A stretch of DNA of 14,263 bases from Succinatimonas sp. CAG:777. GTDB taxonomy: Bacteria; Pseudomonadota; Gammaproteobacteria; Enterobacterales; Succinivibrionaceae. Positions 5,907 to 14,234 of the stretch are shown one piece after another (the first letter of the stretch is position 1; each line of letters starts with the position of its first letter). Made by a program: the position numbers and the translations under genes. The notes under the pieces are model-generated. The model worked only from the letters and a program-made list of their open reading frames with translations, had not been told where the DNA came from and searched no databases. The DNA lies in NCBI GenBank assembly GCA_000431835.1, contig HF987915.1:35395-49657 (forward strand), in the 5' to 3' direction.

Positions 5907-8363
5907 ATGAAAAATTTATTTAAGACACTGACTTTAGTTTCATTGTTGTGCGCTGTAGCCTCTTCTTTTGCTGCTCCCAATTCAGCCAAAGATAGAGATT
6001 TTAGACAGCAAAAAACTGCGCTTAAGGATACAGCAACTGCTGATAATGAATTACCAGCAGCACTACAAGAGATCCTGTTAGATTCAAAGCCTTTAGATAA
6101 CACAGCAAGTGATCAAACTACAAGTGACAATTTGTATTTCTCAAAAATGCAGAATGATGGCAACTTACAGAATCCTCAGCTACTAACGCAGGACAATGAA
6201 ATTAAGCCATATGCTTCAAAAATAACCTTGACAAACATGGGAAGTCCAAAAGGTATTGAAATTTATCCTGGTCAAAAGAGTGCTGGTATTTCATTTACCT
6301 TACCTATTGATAAGGTTATTACCTCAGCAAGGCTCGATCTTTACGTAAGTATGACTGAGGCTATGCAGGGGAATACCAACCATATTGATGTGAAGGTAAA
6401 TGGTCAGGCTTTAGGTTCACTACCTGTAGCTAAAACAGAAATAACTAACTATGAGTTGGATATCCCTGCTGAGTATTTAGCTCAGGAAAATTCACTCACA
6501 CTTGAAATGACTGATGAGGAATTTGTTTGTAAGATTGATTATTCTGGCAAGCAAAAGATCTTAATCGATCCTGAAAGTTATCTTTCAGTTAATGGTTACA
6601 ATTTAGAATTAGGTTCAGATTTAAGTTTGTTCCCATTACCATTTTTTGATAAGTTTAATTCAGCTCAAACTCTAATTAACTTTGTTTTACCAAAGAATAC
6701 CTCAACTGACATCTTGTATGGACCATTGATGTTAGCGTCTTACTTTGGAACTATAGCTGATTACAGAACAGTTAAATTTAATGTTTCTTCTGATACCTTG
6801 CCTCAGGACAATTCAATTGTCTTTGCCCATCCAGGACAAACTGTAGCTGGTATTGATATGCCTAAAAAGGAAGGCATTTACATTAAAGATCATCCATATA
6901 GCAGACCTTACAAGAATATTTTTATTGTAGCTAAAAACAAGTCTGCTTTTATTAAAGCTGTTTATTCTTTAGTGAAGGCAAACTTATCAACAGCTACAGA
7001 TTATTTAAAAATAAAAGATGATAAGCCTGAATTAAGAGAGGCTTATGATGCTCCAAATTGGATCACCTCAAATAAAAAGGTTCTATTAAGTTCACTACTT
7101 AAAAACAACCAGTCTTTAGTAACTCATGGCTATACTCATGGTCCTTTAAATCTGTCATTTAAGGCAGCTCCTGATCTTTATCAGTTATATGAAGATTCAG
7201 GTGATCTTTATGTCGCTTATGAATTCCCTTTAGATAAAAATATTGACGAGAATGAGTCAGGTTTAAATCTGCTGTTATCAGGAGCTTTTTTAGATAAGTT
7301 ACCTGTAAATAAGAAGGGCTTATTAGAAAATATTTGGAGATTGTCTGGTGGTGATGCTCGTGAAGATAAGCGTCATGTTCAGATTTCTCCAAGCATGATA
7401 TATGGTGATAATAACTTAGAGCTTTATTTTGATTTAAGATTAAAGCCAAATACACCTTGTTCAGTTATCTCAGATCCTAATGTAAAGAGTGTTATTGATG
7501 AGTCAAGTTATATTGATCTTTCAAAAACAAGACATTTTGCACGACTGCCAAATTTATCTTATTTTGTAGGAGCAAGCTTCCCATTTACAAGGTATTCTGA
7601 TTTTTCTCATACAGTTGTTCTGTTACCTGATAACCCTACAGCAGTTGAGCTCAATACACTTATGAATATGGTTGCAAGAGCAGGTAACTCAACAGGATCC
7701 ATGGTAAGTTATGAGCAAGTTGTCATAGGTTCAGATTTATTTACAAAAGAGCCAGGGTTCTTTGAAGATAAGGATTTACTGGTGATTTCAAATCTGTCTC
7801 ATAAAGACTATTTATCTAAGTTATTTGATGGGTCAGCTTTTATCTTTAACGGTAATGAACTTAACATTTATGATTATGGTCTTATATCTTTTAGAGGTGG
7901 ATTCTTTAGAGGTTTAAGACGATTCTTAAGTGGTGATTTTAGAGCTGAAAATCTCGATGCCAACCGTTATGTAAGAACTTCAATGGCATGGCGAGGCTTT
8001 TTAAGTTTCCTCTCACCATTTGATTCAGATAAAATTGCTGTAGTTGTTACAGCAACTGATGATGAAGAACTAGATAAATTAACCGACGATTTGTCAAATT
8101 CAAAAGTTAATCGCGAAGTTCGTGGAGACATTACTTTAATCTCAGGTCTTAATAAAGTTATGTCATTTAATGTTGGCGATTACATCTTCTCAGGAAATGT
8201 TTCTACCTCCTTTAAGATCTTAACCTTTGCTGGTGAGCATGTAATTTGGTTATGTATTTCATCATTTATTGTTTTGATCTTGTTGTCATATATCATTTCA
8301 AAATATCTACAAAGAAGATCTCGTGCTCGTCTTTTAGAAAACAGTAACAGACAAAATGGTTAG
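5907..8363 (+). CDS. bcsB: Cellulose synthase periplasmic subunit BcsB
   Basis: BcsB is the periplasmic, membrane-anchored partner that completes the BcsA channel and guides the glucan toward the outer membrane. This 818-residue protein starts with a signal peptide (basic MKNLFK, hydrophobic core, probable cleavage near residue 22-23 after S-S-F-A). A large beta-rich ectodomain fits the alternating carbohydrate-binding-like and flavodoxin-like domains of the family. It ends with one membrane helix (about 779-799) followed by a basic tail (LQRRSRARL). Segments such as the one around residues 296-310 (LPQDNSIVFAHPG) resemble E. coli BcsB. The length is slightly above the E. coli protein (779). 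The gene begins one base after the bcsA stop with a weak AGG at 5896-5898, so translational coupling to bcsA is likely, as expected for a 1:n complex. Confidence 0.95.
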   Translation: MKNLFKTLTLVSLLCAVASSFAAPNSAKDRDFRQQKTALKDTATADNELPAALQEILLDSKPLDNTASDQTTSDNLYFSKMQNDGNLQNPQLLTQDNEIKPYASKITLTNMGSPKGIEIYPGQKSAGISFTLPIDKVITSARLDLYVSMTEAMQGNTNHIDVKVNGQALGSLPVAKTEITNYELDIPAEYLAQENSLTLEMTDEEFVCKIDYSGKQKILIDPESYLSVNGYNLELGSDLSLFPLPFFDKFNSAQTLINFVLPKNTSTDILYGPLMLASYFGTIADYRTVKFNVSSDTLPQDNSIVFAHPGQTVAGIDMPKKEGIYIKDHPYSRPYKNIFIVAKNKSAFIKAVYSLVKANLSTATDYLKIKDDKPELREAYDAPNWITSNKKVLLSSLLKNNQSLVTHGYTHGPLNLSFKAAPDLYQLYEDSGDLYVAYEFPLDKNIDENESGLNLLLSGAFLDKLPVNKKGLLENIWRLSGGDAREDKRHVQISPSMIYGDNNLELYFDLRLKPNTPCSVISDPNVKSVIDESSYIDLSKTRHFARLPNLSYFVGASFPFTRYSDFSHTVVLLPDNPTAVELNTLMNMVARAGNSTGSMVSYEQVVIGSDLFTKEPGFFEDKDLLVISNLSHKDYLSKLFDGSAFIFNGNELNIYDYGLISFRGGFFRGLRRFLSGDFRAENLDANRYVRTSMAWRGFLSFLSPFDSDKIAVVVTATDDEELDKLTDDLSNSKVNREVRGDITLISGLNKVMSFNVGDYIFSGNVSTSFKILTFAGEHVIWLCISSFIVLILLSYIISKYLQRRSRARLLENSNRQNG

Positions 8364-8383
8364 ATAAGGTTTAGGTAAACGGT

Positions 8384-11300
8384 ATGTCAAAGACAATAAA
8401 TAAGCTTAATGCCATCTCTGTGATCCTGATGGCCTTATTAACTCATGATGCAACAGCAGCCTCTTCCTATGCTGATGATCAGGCTCAATCTATGTCAGGA
8501 CGCGCTGCAATGAGAGGCGGTTCTGTTGCATCTAATAATGCTCAAGCTGCAACAGAGAACAGTGCAACTAATACACAAGCTCAAAGTGATCAAGCTCCTG
8601 CCTTAAATAACAATAATTCAAATTTAATTCAGGGATTAATCAAACAGGCTAACTTTTGGCATGACAAGCAACAGCACGATAGAGCTATGCAGTCATTGCA
8701 AAGAGTTTTAATCTCTGATCCTCACAATGAAGAATGCTTGTACTTAATGTCATTGTGGTCTTTTGAAGTAAAAGACAATGAGAATGCAAAGCTCTACAGA
8801 GACAAGCTCTATAAGCTATCTCCTGGCAGTACCTATATCTTGCAACTAGATAATCAGAGAAATATGCAGTCACTGTCATCTGATCAGCTAAATCATGCAA
8901 GAGCTTTAGCCTCATCAGGCAATGTAACTGCAGCTTTAGTTGAATATCAAAAGTTGTTTACAGGTGTAATGCCACCAAAAGAGTTAGTATCTGAGTATTA
9001 CCTCACAATGTCAGGTGATCCTAACTACTATCAAAGGGCATTAACAGGATTAGTCAATTACATCAAAACTAATGCCAATGATGTCAATGCTCAGATAACT
9101 TATGGCAAAATTTTAAGTTACCGTCAGAGTACGATTAGAAAAGGTATCTCTGTATTAGCATACTATGCTCCTAAATCTCAGGATGCAGATAAAGCTTTAA
9201 GACAGGCTTTATTATGGCTTGATCCTGAGCAAAATGATGAAAAATACTATTCAGATTATGCTTCACGTCATCCAAATGACAGTGAGGTTAAAGCTCACTA
9301 TGACAGCACTATCATAGGAGGTATGACTAAAAAAGCCTATGACAAGTCAGCTTCAGATAAGTTAGATGCTATTCATGATTTTGAAAAGATCTTGGCAAAA
9401 AATCCTAATAATCAGGATGCATTAGAAGCAATAGGTTACTTGCACTTAGAGCTTAAAAACTACGTAAAAGCTCATGAATACTTAGCAAAAGCAGCTTCTT
9501 TAGGCGGAAGTAAAAAGGATAAATTAGATCATGATGCAACCTTAGCTGCATCTTCTTCATATGAGGCTACAGGTAATTACAAAGAAGCGTTAGCTCAATT
9601 AGATTCAATATTACAAAAGAATGCTTATGATGTTGATGCCTTGCTTACAAAGGCTGACATTTTAAAGAAGCAGGGTAATGTAGCTCAGGCTGAACTTGCT
9701 CTTACTACTGTATTAGCTGCAGATTCTACAAATGCTGGTGCTAATGAAATGCTCTATTATCTGTACAAAGACAGTGGCAAGAGTGAAAAAGCTAAAGGTT
9801 TACTTGCAACCATGCCTGTATCTTTAGCTGATAAGATCCGCAATGCTACAGCATCTAAAGCTTACGTTGATCCAATTCCTCCTATAAGAGAAAGTGCTCA
9901 AAGAAAAGCAAGTACAGGAGATGTATCTGGTGCTATTGAAACTTTACAGCAGGGACTCAACAAATATCCTAAAGCTTCATGGCTTCACTATGATTTAGGC
10001 AGACTCTTAAAACAACAGGAATATGAGGCAGGAGCTTCTTCTCAGATAAGTTATTTGACAAGAGATAATGCAACTGATGAGGATCTTTTAGCAGCAGCTT
10101 CCTTGTTAAGTGAATTCAAACAATATTCACAGGCAGATAACGCTGTTTCAAGGATCAGAAAAGATACACCACAGGTTAAAGCTTTAAAAGAAGAACTTGC
10201 AATTAACAGAACCTTCAGTCAGGTTGAAATGTATGAAAAGGCTGGTAATTCTCAGGCAGCCTTAAATACATTGCGTATGATGAACCTGAACGAAGCAAGT
10301 CTTTCAAATACACAGCTTTCACATTTAGCCTTTTTATATTTAAAGGCAGGCGATCCTAATAAAGCTTTGAGTTTAGCTGATACAGTGGCTGCAAGACCAA
10401 TGGATCTTGATGCATCTATCTCTGATTATGCTGATTTAATTACAGTTTATAACCAGACCGGTAATGAAGATAAGGCAAGAATGTTCTCTGAGAATCAGCA
10501 ATTGTTAGCTAATTCTAATTACTCAGATATAGAAAAGATAGCTGCAGGTGACGCTGTAAGAAAAGCTGATGCCCTGCGTAATCTAAACCGTTATGCTGAC
10601 GCTTATGATGTGATTTATCCTCTAATTTCAAAAGATCCTGAAAATCCTGCCCTAAGAATGGCAATGGCTAGAATTTATCAGGATAATGGCATGTATAACG
10701 AGTCATATAAACTTTATGAACAAGTTTTAAGTGCCAATGCTGATAATCAGGAGGCCTTACAAGGTGCAATCAACGCTTCTTTAGCTAATGAGGATTATGA
10801 CACTGCAACAGTTCTTGCTATGAAGTTGCAGAATACTGATGATCCAAAAGTCTTAACCTTGCTAGCTAGAATTGATAACAAGAACAAAGACTATAGAGAT
10901 GCTCTAGAAAAGTTAAACAGAGCCCGTGCTTTAATTGATAGTCGATATGACTATGCCTCAGCTAATAATGTAGAAGATCCTGATTTATCTGTAGCTTCAA
11001 CATCAAGAGCTCCTAATAACCCATTCGCCAATAAGAGCAATTCATCAGAGATCATGAAGACTAAGGTAATATTACCTTGGGAGAACAAAAAAGCTAATAG
11101 TTCTTATTCTTATAATATGTCTCCAACTGAGAAGAGAAATTCATTAAATGAAATCAACTTTATGATAAGAGATTTAAAGGATAAGGTTGCAACTACTGCA
11201 AGTGTTTCTGTTGAAGGTCGTCAGAAAGACGGTGAGGATGGTATGAGCAAATTACAGGGAATATCTGTACCTGTAACTGTATCAACACCTGTATTAGGCG

Positions 11301-12550
11301 GTTCTAAGCTAGATCTTACAGCAAGAATGGATAGCTTTAGCGCAGGTACTGTGCTGCCATCATCATCTAATGAATTTGGTACTAATGCACTGAATGTTGG
11401 TGTTCAGAACTTAGTTACTAGAATTAATGCCTTAAAAGAGTCTTATTCAACCCTTACTGATGCTGGTAATATCAACGCTTTCATGGTGCAAAATGGCTTG
11501 GATAAGATAAAAGATCAGGCTGATGTAACCAAATTATTACAGGGTGACTTGTTAGATGCTGCTGATTTTTCATTGCAGTCAGCACAAGGCAGACAGAGAC
11601 TAATGCAGTACTTTGCTCAGTTTAAAGATGTAAGAGCTGTCATGAAGGCTGTCAATAATCTGCAGTCTGCTAATGCTGTAATGGCTGATGCTAAAGCTAA
11701 GAGAAAGACCGGTGTAGGCTTTGCTGCAGCTTTATCTGATGATAATTACAAGTTAGACTTTGGTATAACCCCTGTTGGCAAGGATGGTACTACTGTTGTC
11801 GGCGGTGCTTACTTTAAGATGCCTTTAAGTGCCTATAGCGAATTGCGCTTTAAAGGCGAGAGAAGAGCTATGACTGATTCTTTATTATCCTATTTTGGAT
11901 ATGAAGACAGAATGTCTGGCACTTATTGGGGAGGTGTTACCAAGAACGGTGGCTCTATTGAGTATGCCTACGATGATGGCTTTGTAGGAGCTTCACTTGA
12001 AACTAATGCCTATAGATATTTAGGTAAGAATGTCCTGTCTAACTCAAGCTATGGTTTAAAGAGTACTTTATATGTTCATCCTTTTAAACCTACCATGTAT
12101 GAGGATATGACTGTAGGCTTATCATTATCCTATGACAACTATTCTCATAATGAGAATCACTTTACTCTAGGTCATGGTGGTTATTTCAGTCCTCAGAACT
12201 ACTATATTGCCTCAATTCCATTTACCTATATGAAGAGAACTGATGATCTGAAATTTACAGCAAATATTGCTTTAGGTTATCAGTCATATAAAGAAAATGA
12301 AGAGGATTACTTCCCAACTAACAAACAGTATCAGTATGATCTGAATATGCTCAAGGATTTTGGTTTAGCTCCATACTCAAGATTCCCTTCAAAGAGCGAA
12401 AGCGGTATTGGGGGCTCTGCTAAGTTAAATCTTGATTACTACTTGTTAGATGATTTAGTAGTTGGTGGTTCTTTAAATTACAACACCTTTGGCGATTACA
12501 ACGAAATGTATGAAATGCTCTACATCAAGTCAGTCCTAGGAGGTCATTAA
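8384..12550 (+). CDS. bcsC: Cellulose export outer-membrane protein BcsC (TPR scaffold plus beta barrel)
   Basis: BcsC carries cellulose from BcsB to the outside. A signal peptide (cleavage near residue 25-26, after D-A-T-A) is followed by an Ala/Asn/Gln-rich low-complexity stretch (about 29-77). A long helical repeat region of tetratricopeptide repeats (about 78-865) comes next, then a linker and the family-specific C-terminal barrel. The barrel keeps hallmark segments such as MTDSLLSYFG, YWGGVTKNGG and TLGHGGYFSPQNYY, close to E. coli BcsC. At 1388 residues it is longer than E. coli BcsC (1157). Part of the excess is a helical insertion at about 1007-1106, between the first conserved strands and the main barrel. 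The last residues L-G-G-H are encoded by the ribosome binding site of bcsD, and the barrel lacks a terminal Phe. The start is 20 bases after bcsB with AGG at 8373-8375. Confidence 0.95.
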   Translation: MSKTINKLNAISVILMALLTHDATAASSYADDQAQSMSGRAAMRGGSVASNNAQAATENSATNTQAQSDQAPALNNNNSNLIQGLIKQANFWHDKQQHDRAMQSLQRVLISDPHNEECLYLMSLWSFEVKDNENAKLYRDKLYKLSPGSTYILQLDNQRNMQSLSSDQLNHARALASSGNVTAALVEYQKLFTGVMPPKELVSEYYLTMSGDPNYYQRALTGLVNYIKTNANDVNAQITYGKILSYRQSTIRKGISVLAYYAPKSQDADKALRQALLWLDPEQNDEKYYSDYASRHPNDSEVKAHYDSTIIGGMTKKAYDKSASDKLDAIHDFEKILAKNPNNQDALEAIGYLHLELKNYVKAHEYLAKAASLGGSKKDKLDHDATLAASSSYEATGNYKEALAQLDSILQKNAYDVDALLTKADILKKQGNVAQAELALTTVLAADSTNAGANEMLYYLYKDSGKSEKAKGLLATMPVSLADKIRNATASKAYVDPIPPIRESAQRKASTGDVSGAIETLQQGLNKYPKASWLHYDLGRLLKQQEYEAGASSQISYLTRDNATDEDLLAAASLLSEFKQYSQADNAVSRIRKDTPQVKALKEELAINRTFSQVEMYEKAGNSQAALNTLRMMNLNEASLSNTQLSHLAFLYLKAGDPNKALSLADTVAARPMDLDASISDYADLITVYNQTGNEDKARMFSENQQLLANSNYSDIEKIAAGDAVRKADALRNLNRYADAYDVIYPLISKDPENPALRMAMARIYQDNGMYNESYKLYEQVLSANADNQEALQGAINASLANEDYDTATVLAMKLQNTDDPKVLTLLARIDNKNKDYRDALEKLNRARALIDSRYDYASANNVEDPDLSVASTSRAPNNPFANKSNSSEIMKTKVILPWENKKANSSYSYNMSPTEKRNSLNEINFMIRDLKDKVATTASVSVEGRQKDGEDGMSKLQGISVPVTVSTPVLGGSKLDLTARMDSFSAGTVLPSSSNEFGTNALNVGVQNLVTRINALKESYSTLTDAGNINAFMVQNGLDKIKDQADVTKLLQGDLLDAADFSLQSAQGRQRLMQYFAQFKDVRAVMKAVNNLQSANAVMADAKAKRKTGVGFAAALSDDNYKLDFGITPVGKDGTTVVGGAYFKMPLSAYSELRFKGERRAMTDSLLSYFGYEDRMSGTYWGGVTKNGGSIEYAYDDGFVGASLETNAYRYLGKNVLSNSSYGLKSTLYVHPFKPTMYEDMTVGLSLSYDNYSHNENHFTLGHGGYFSPQNYYIASIPFTYMKRTDDLKFTANIALGYQSYKENEEDYFPTNKQYQYDLNMLKDFGLAPYSRFPSKSESGIGGSAKLNLDYYLLDDLVVGGSLNYNTFGDYNEMYEMLYIKSVLGGH

Positions 12551-12997
12551 ATGAGCAGGTTTTTTCAAGATACCAGAGCATCATCTAAAGGCTTTTTAGA
12601 TTTAGTTACCATCATGATGAAAATGATGGAAGCTAATGCAAGTAAAAATGATGTCTGCGACTTTATTTATGAAGCAGGTTTAAGACTGTCTGATGAGTAT
12701 CCAGTGCATGTAACAGATTCACTGTCTCGATTGAATCTTGAAATGAATGATATTTTAGAGGACTTAGGCTTTGGTGTAGTTACTCTGTCTGATGAAGGGG
12801 ATAATTTAAAGATAAATCTAAGACAAGTTCCAGAGTGTACAGATAATGACTATGCAGATAACTTTTTAGAATTGTTCTCTGTACTTTTATGTGGTTTATA
12901 TAAAGGCTGGTTTGAGCAGACAGGTGCACCTAATGCTTTAAAGTGTATGGTGGTATCTTTAAAACCTCAGGAATTGGTCTTAGCTTTGAAAGCATAG
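12551..12997 (+). CDS. bcsD: Cellulose synthase subunit D (BcsD) homologue
   Basis: This 148-residue protein has no signal peptide or membrane helix. Its length and layout match BcsD (156 residues in Komagataeibacter): an N-terminal helical part, a central LSRLNLEMNDILEDLGFG segment typical of the family, a short beta strand pair, and a C-terminal FLELFSVLLCGLYKGWFEQTG helix that resembles the family's F-L-E-G-x-Y-x-x-W pattern. BcsD forms ring-shaped oligomers needed for crystalline cellulose; the absence of an export signal agrees with a cytoplasmic place of action. The gene starts directly after the bcsC stop codon. An excellent AGGAGGT ribosome binding site (12538-12544) lies within the last codons of bcsC, suggesting it is strongly translated, as expected for a multi-copy scaffold. 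Assignment is from recognised pattern and context and not from an alignment. Confidence 0.82.
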   Translation: MSRFFQDTRASSKGFLDLVTIMMKMMEANASKNDVCDFIYEAGLRLSDEYPVHVTDSLSRLNLEMNDILEDLGFGVVTLSDEGDNLKINLRQVPECTDNDYADNFLELFSVLLCGLYKGWFEQTGAPNALKCMVVSLKPQELVLALKA

Positions 12998-13164
12998 GAA
13001 AACAGGCAAACGATCATTTGATGCAGATTAAATAATGTGACTTAGCTTAGATAATTTTAGTAAAAATCTGAGTATATTTATTTTTTACAAAAAATATAAT
13101 AAAAACAAACTTAAAAATTTGATTTAGGAAGATAAATCTAGATTAAATCAAAGTAAGGTGAACA
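12998..13164 (+). promoter_or_regulatory. A+T-rich spacer before bcsZ with candidate promoter
   Basis: The 167 bases between bcsD and bcsZ are strongly A+T-rich and contain no obvious intrinsic terminator. -10-like boxes are seen at GATAAT (13050-13055) and TATATT (13073-13078), neither with a good -35. This gap is much larger than any other junction in the operon, so bcsZ may have its own promoter, with read-through from the operon also possible. The ribosome binding site TAAGGTG (13154-13160) is clear. Confidence 0.4.
13118..13152. repeat. Inverted repeat with competing arms in the bcsZ leader
   Basis: TTTGATTTA (13118-13126) is an exact reverse complement of TAAATCAAA (13144-13152). The core GATTTA (13121-13126) can alternatively pair with TAAATC at 13133-13138 through a six-base loop. 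The second arm ends two bases before the ribosome binding site of bcsZ. The perfect 10-bp palindrome AATCTAGATT (13135-13144) lies in the middle. It could be an operator or a weak RNA switch; composition bias makes chance occurrence more likely here than elsewhere. Confidence 0.45.
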
Positions 13165-14178
13165 ATGAAAATAAGTCAACTTAAGATAAGACTCTTATTA
13201 AAAGCAACTTGTGCACTTTTAGCTTTATCTACACAAGCTGTGTCTGCTAATGCATGGGATGATTATAAAGCCAAGTATTTAAGTGATGAAGGTGCTATCA
13301 TCGATACAGGCAACAATAACATGACCCACTCAGAAGGTCAGAGCTATGGTTTAATGTTTGCTGTTGCCTATAATGACAGAGACAGTTTTGACAAAATTCT
13401 AAACTGGTCTTATGCAAATCTTTATGACAAAAAGACAGGTTTGTTTTTCTGGGCTTATAAACGTGACGGTGGTGATCCTGTAGCTGATAAGAATAACGCA
13501 ACCGACGGTGATCTGATGATTGCCAATGCATTATTTAAAGCAGCAGATAAATGGAAGAATAAAGATTACGCTAAAAAGGCTGAGAGCCTGTGTATGCATA
13601 TGATGGCCCTTACTATTACCAAATATGGCTCTTATAACGTCATCATTCCTGCTGTAAACGGCTTTTATTACAATAACTATGTGATCGTAAATCCAAGCTA
13701 TTTTATCTATCCAGCTCTTTCAAATATCTATAATAAGACTCATTTGAAGCAGTTCTATGATTTAATAAATGATGGAAAAAAGATGCTCTTTGATTTGAAG
13801 AACCAGAGAGTAAAACTAGCACCTGATTGGATAAAATTGACTCCTACTGATGAGATGATCCCAGCAGAGCAGTGGCCAGCTCGCTCAAGCTATGACGCAA
13901 TTAGAGTTCCTTTATACCTTTACTGGGAAAACAAGAAAGCTCAAGAGCTAAATGTATGGCGAGAGTGGTATTCAAAGTACCCAGAGTACAGTACTCCAGC
14001 CTGGGTTAATGTCGCCACAGGTGAGACTGCATCCTATAATATGAGCTCAGGTCTTAAAGCTGTGCGTGATTTAGTTATGGGTAAGCCAATTATGGAGCCT
14101 AACCTTGCCACCTCAGAGGATTACTACAACGCCAGTTTAAATTTACTGGCTTACTTAGCTTATAAAGAACAGAACTAA
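13165..14178 (+). CDS. bcsZ: Periplasmic endo-beta-1,4-glucanase BcsZ (GH8)
   Basis: BcsZ is the family 8 endoglucanase that cuts nascent cellulose in the periplasm and tunes fibre formation. This 337-residue protein has a signal peptide with a basic start, a Leu/Ala-rich core and a probable cleavage after residue 30 (S-A-N-A). The general acid E57 lies in THSEGQSYG, and the catalytic base D244 lies in SSYDAIRVPLY; these correspond to E55 and D243 of the E. coli enzyme. ATDGDLMIA (112-120) and NPSYF (176-180) are further GH8 signatures. The catalytic set is complete and the length is near the family norm. Its location after bcsD differs from the E. coli order, in which bcsZ lies between bcsB and bcsC. 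The 167-base gap, its own strong ribosome binding site and a following hairpin suggest partly independent expression. Confidence 0.96.
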   Translation: MKISQLKIRLLLKATCALLALSTQAVSANAWDDYKAKYLSDEGAIIDTGNNNMTHSEGQSYGLMFAVAYNDRDSFDKILNWSYANLYDKKTGLFFWAYKRDGGDPVADKNNATDGDLMIANALFKAADKWKNKDYAKKAESLCMHMMALTITKYGSYNVIIPAVNGFYYNNYVIVNPSYFIYPALSNIYNKTHLKQFYDLINDGKKMLFDLKNQRVKLAPDWIKLTPTDEMIPAEQWPARSSYDAIRVPLYLYWENKKAQELNVWREWYSKYPEYSTPAWVNVATGETASYNMSSGLKAVRDLVMGKPIMEPNLATSEDYYNASLNLLAYLAYKEQN

Positions 14179-14198
14179 TATCTATAATTTATCTAAGC

Positions 14199-14234
14199 CT
14201 TTAAGCCTGTGAAGCAAATTTACAGGCTTATTTA
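14199..14234 (+). terminator. Probable terminator after bcsZ
   Basis: TAAGCCTGT (14202-14210) pairs with ACAGGCTTA (14222-14230), and the stem can extend inward by three more pairs including one wobble, leaving a five-base loop. The T-tract after it is short and interrupted (TTTAT at 14231-14235), so it is a moderate terminator. It lies about 23 bases after the bcsZ stop codon and would end the cellulose locus. Confidence 0.6.

Noticed and set aside
5852..6103. Minus-strand open frame across the bcsA-bcsB junction
   Set aside because: It overlaps two strongly supported genes in antisense, has no recognisable protein features and no convincing ribosome binding site.
7159..7455. Minus-strand open frame inside bcsB
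   Set aside because: It is rich in His, Leu and Tyr in the way antisense shadows of A+T-rich genes are, and lies wholly inside bcsB.
13298..13531. Minus-strand open frame inside bcsZ
   Set aside because: It lies entirely within the catalytic region of bcsZ and has a shadow-like His/Cys/Leu composition.
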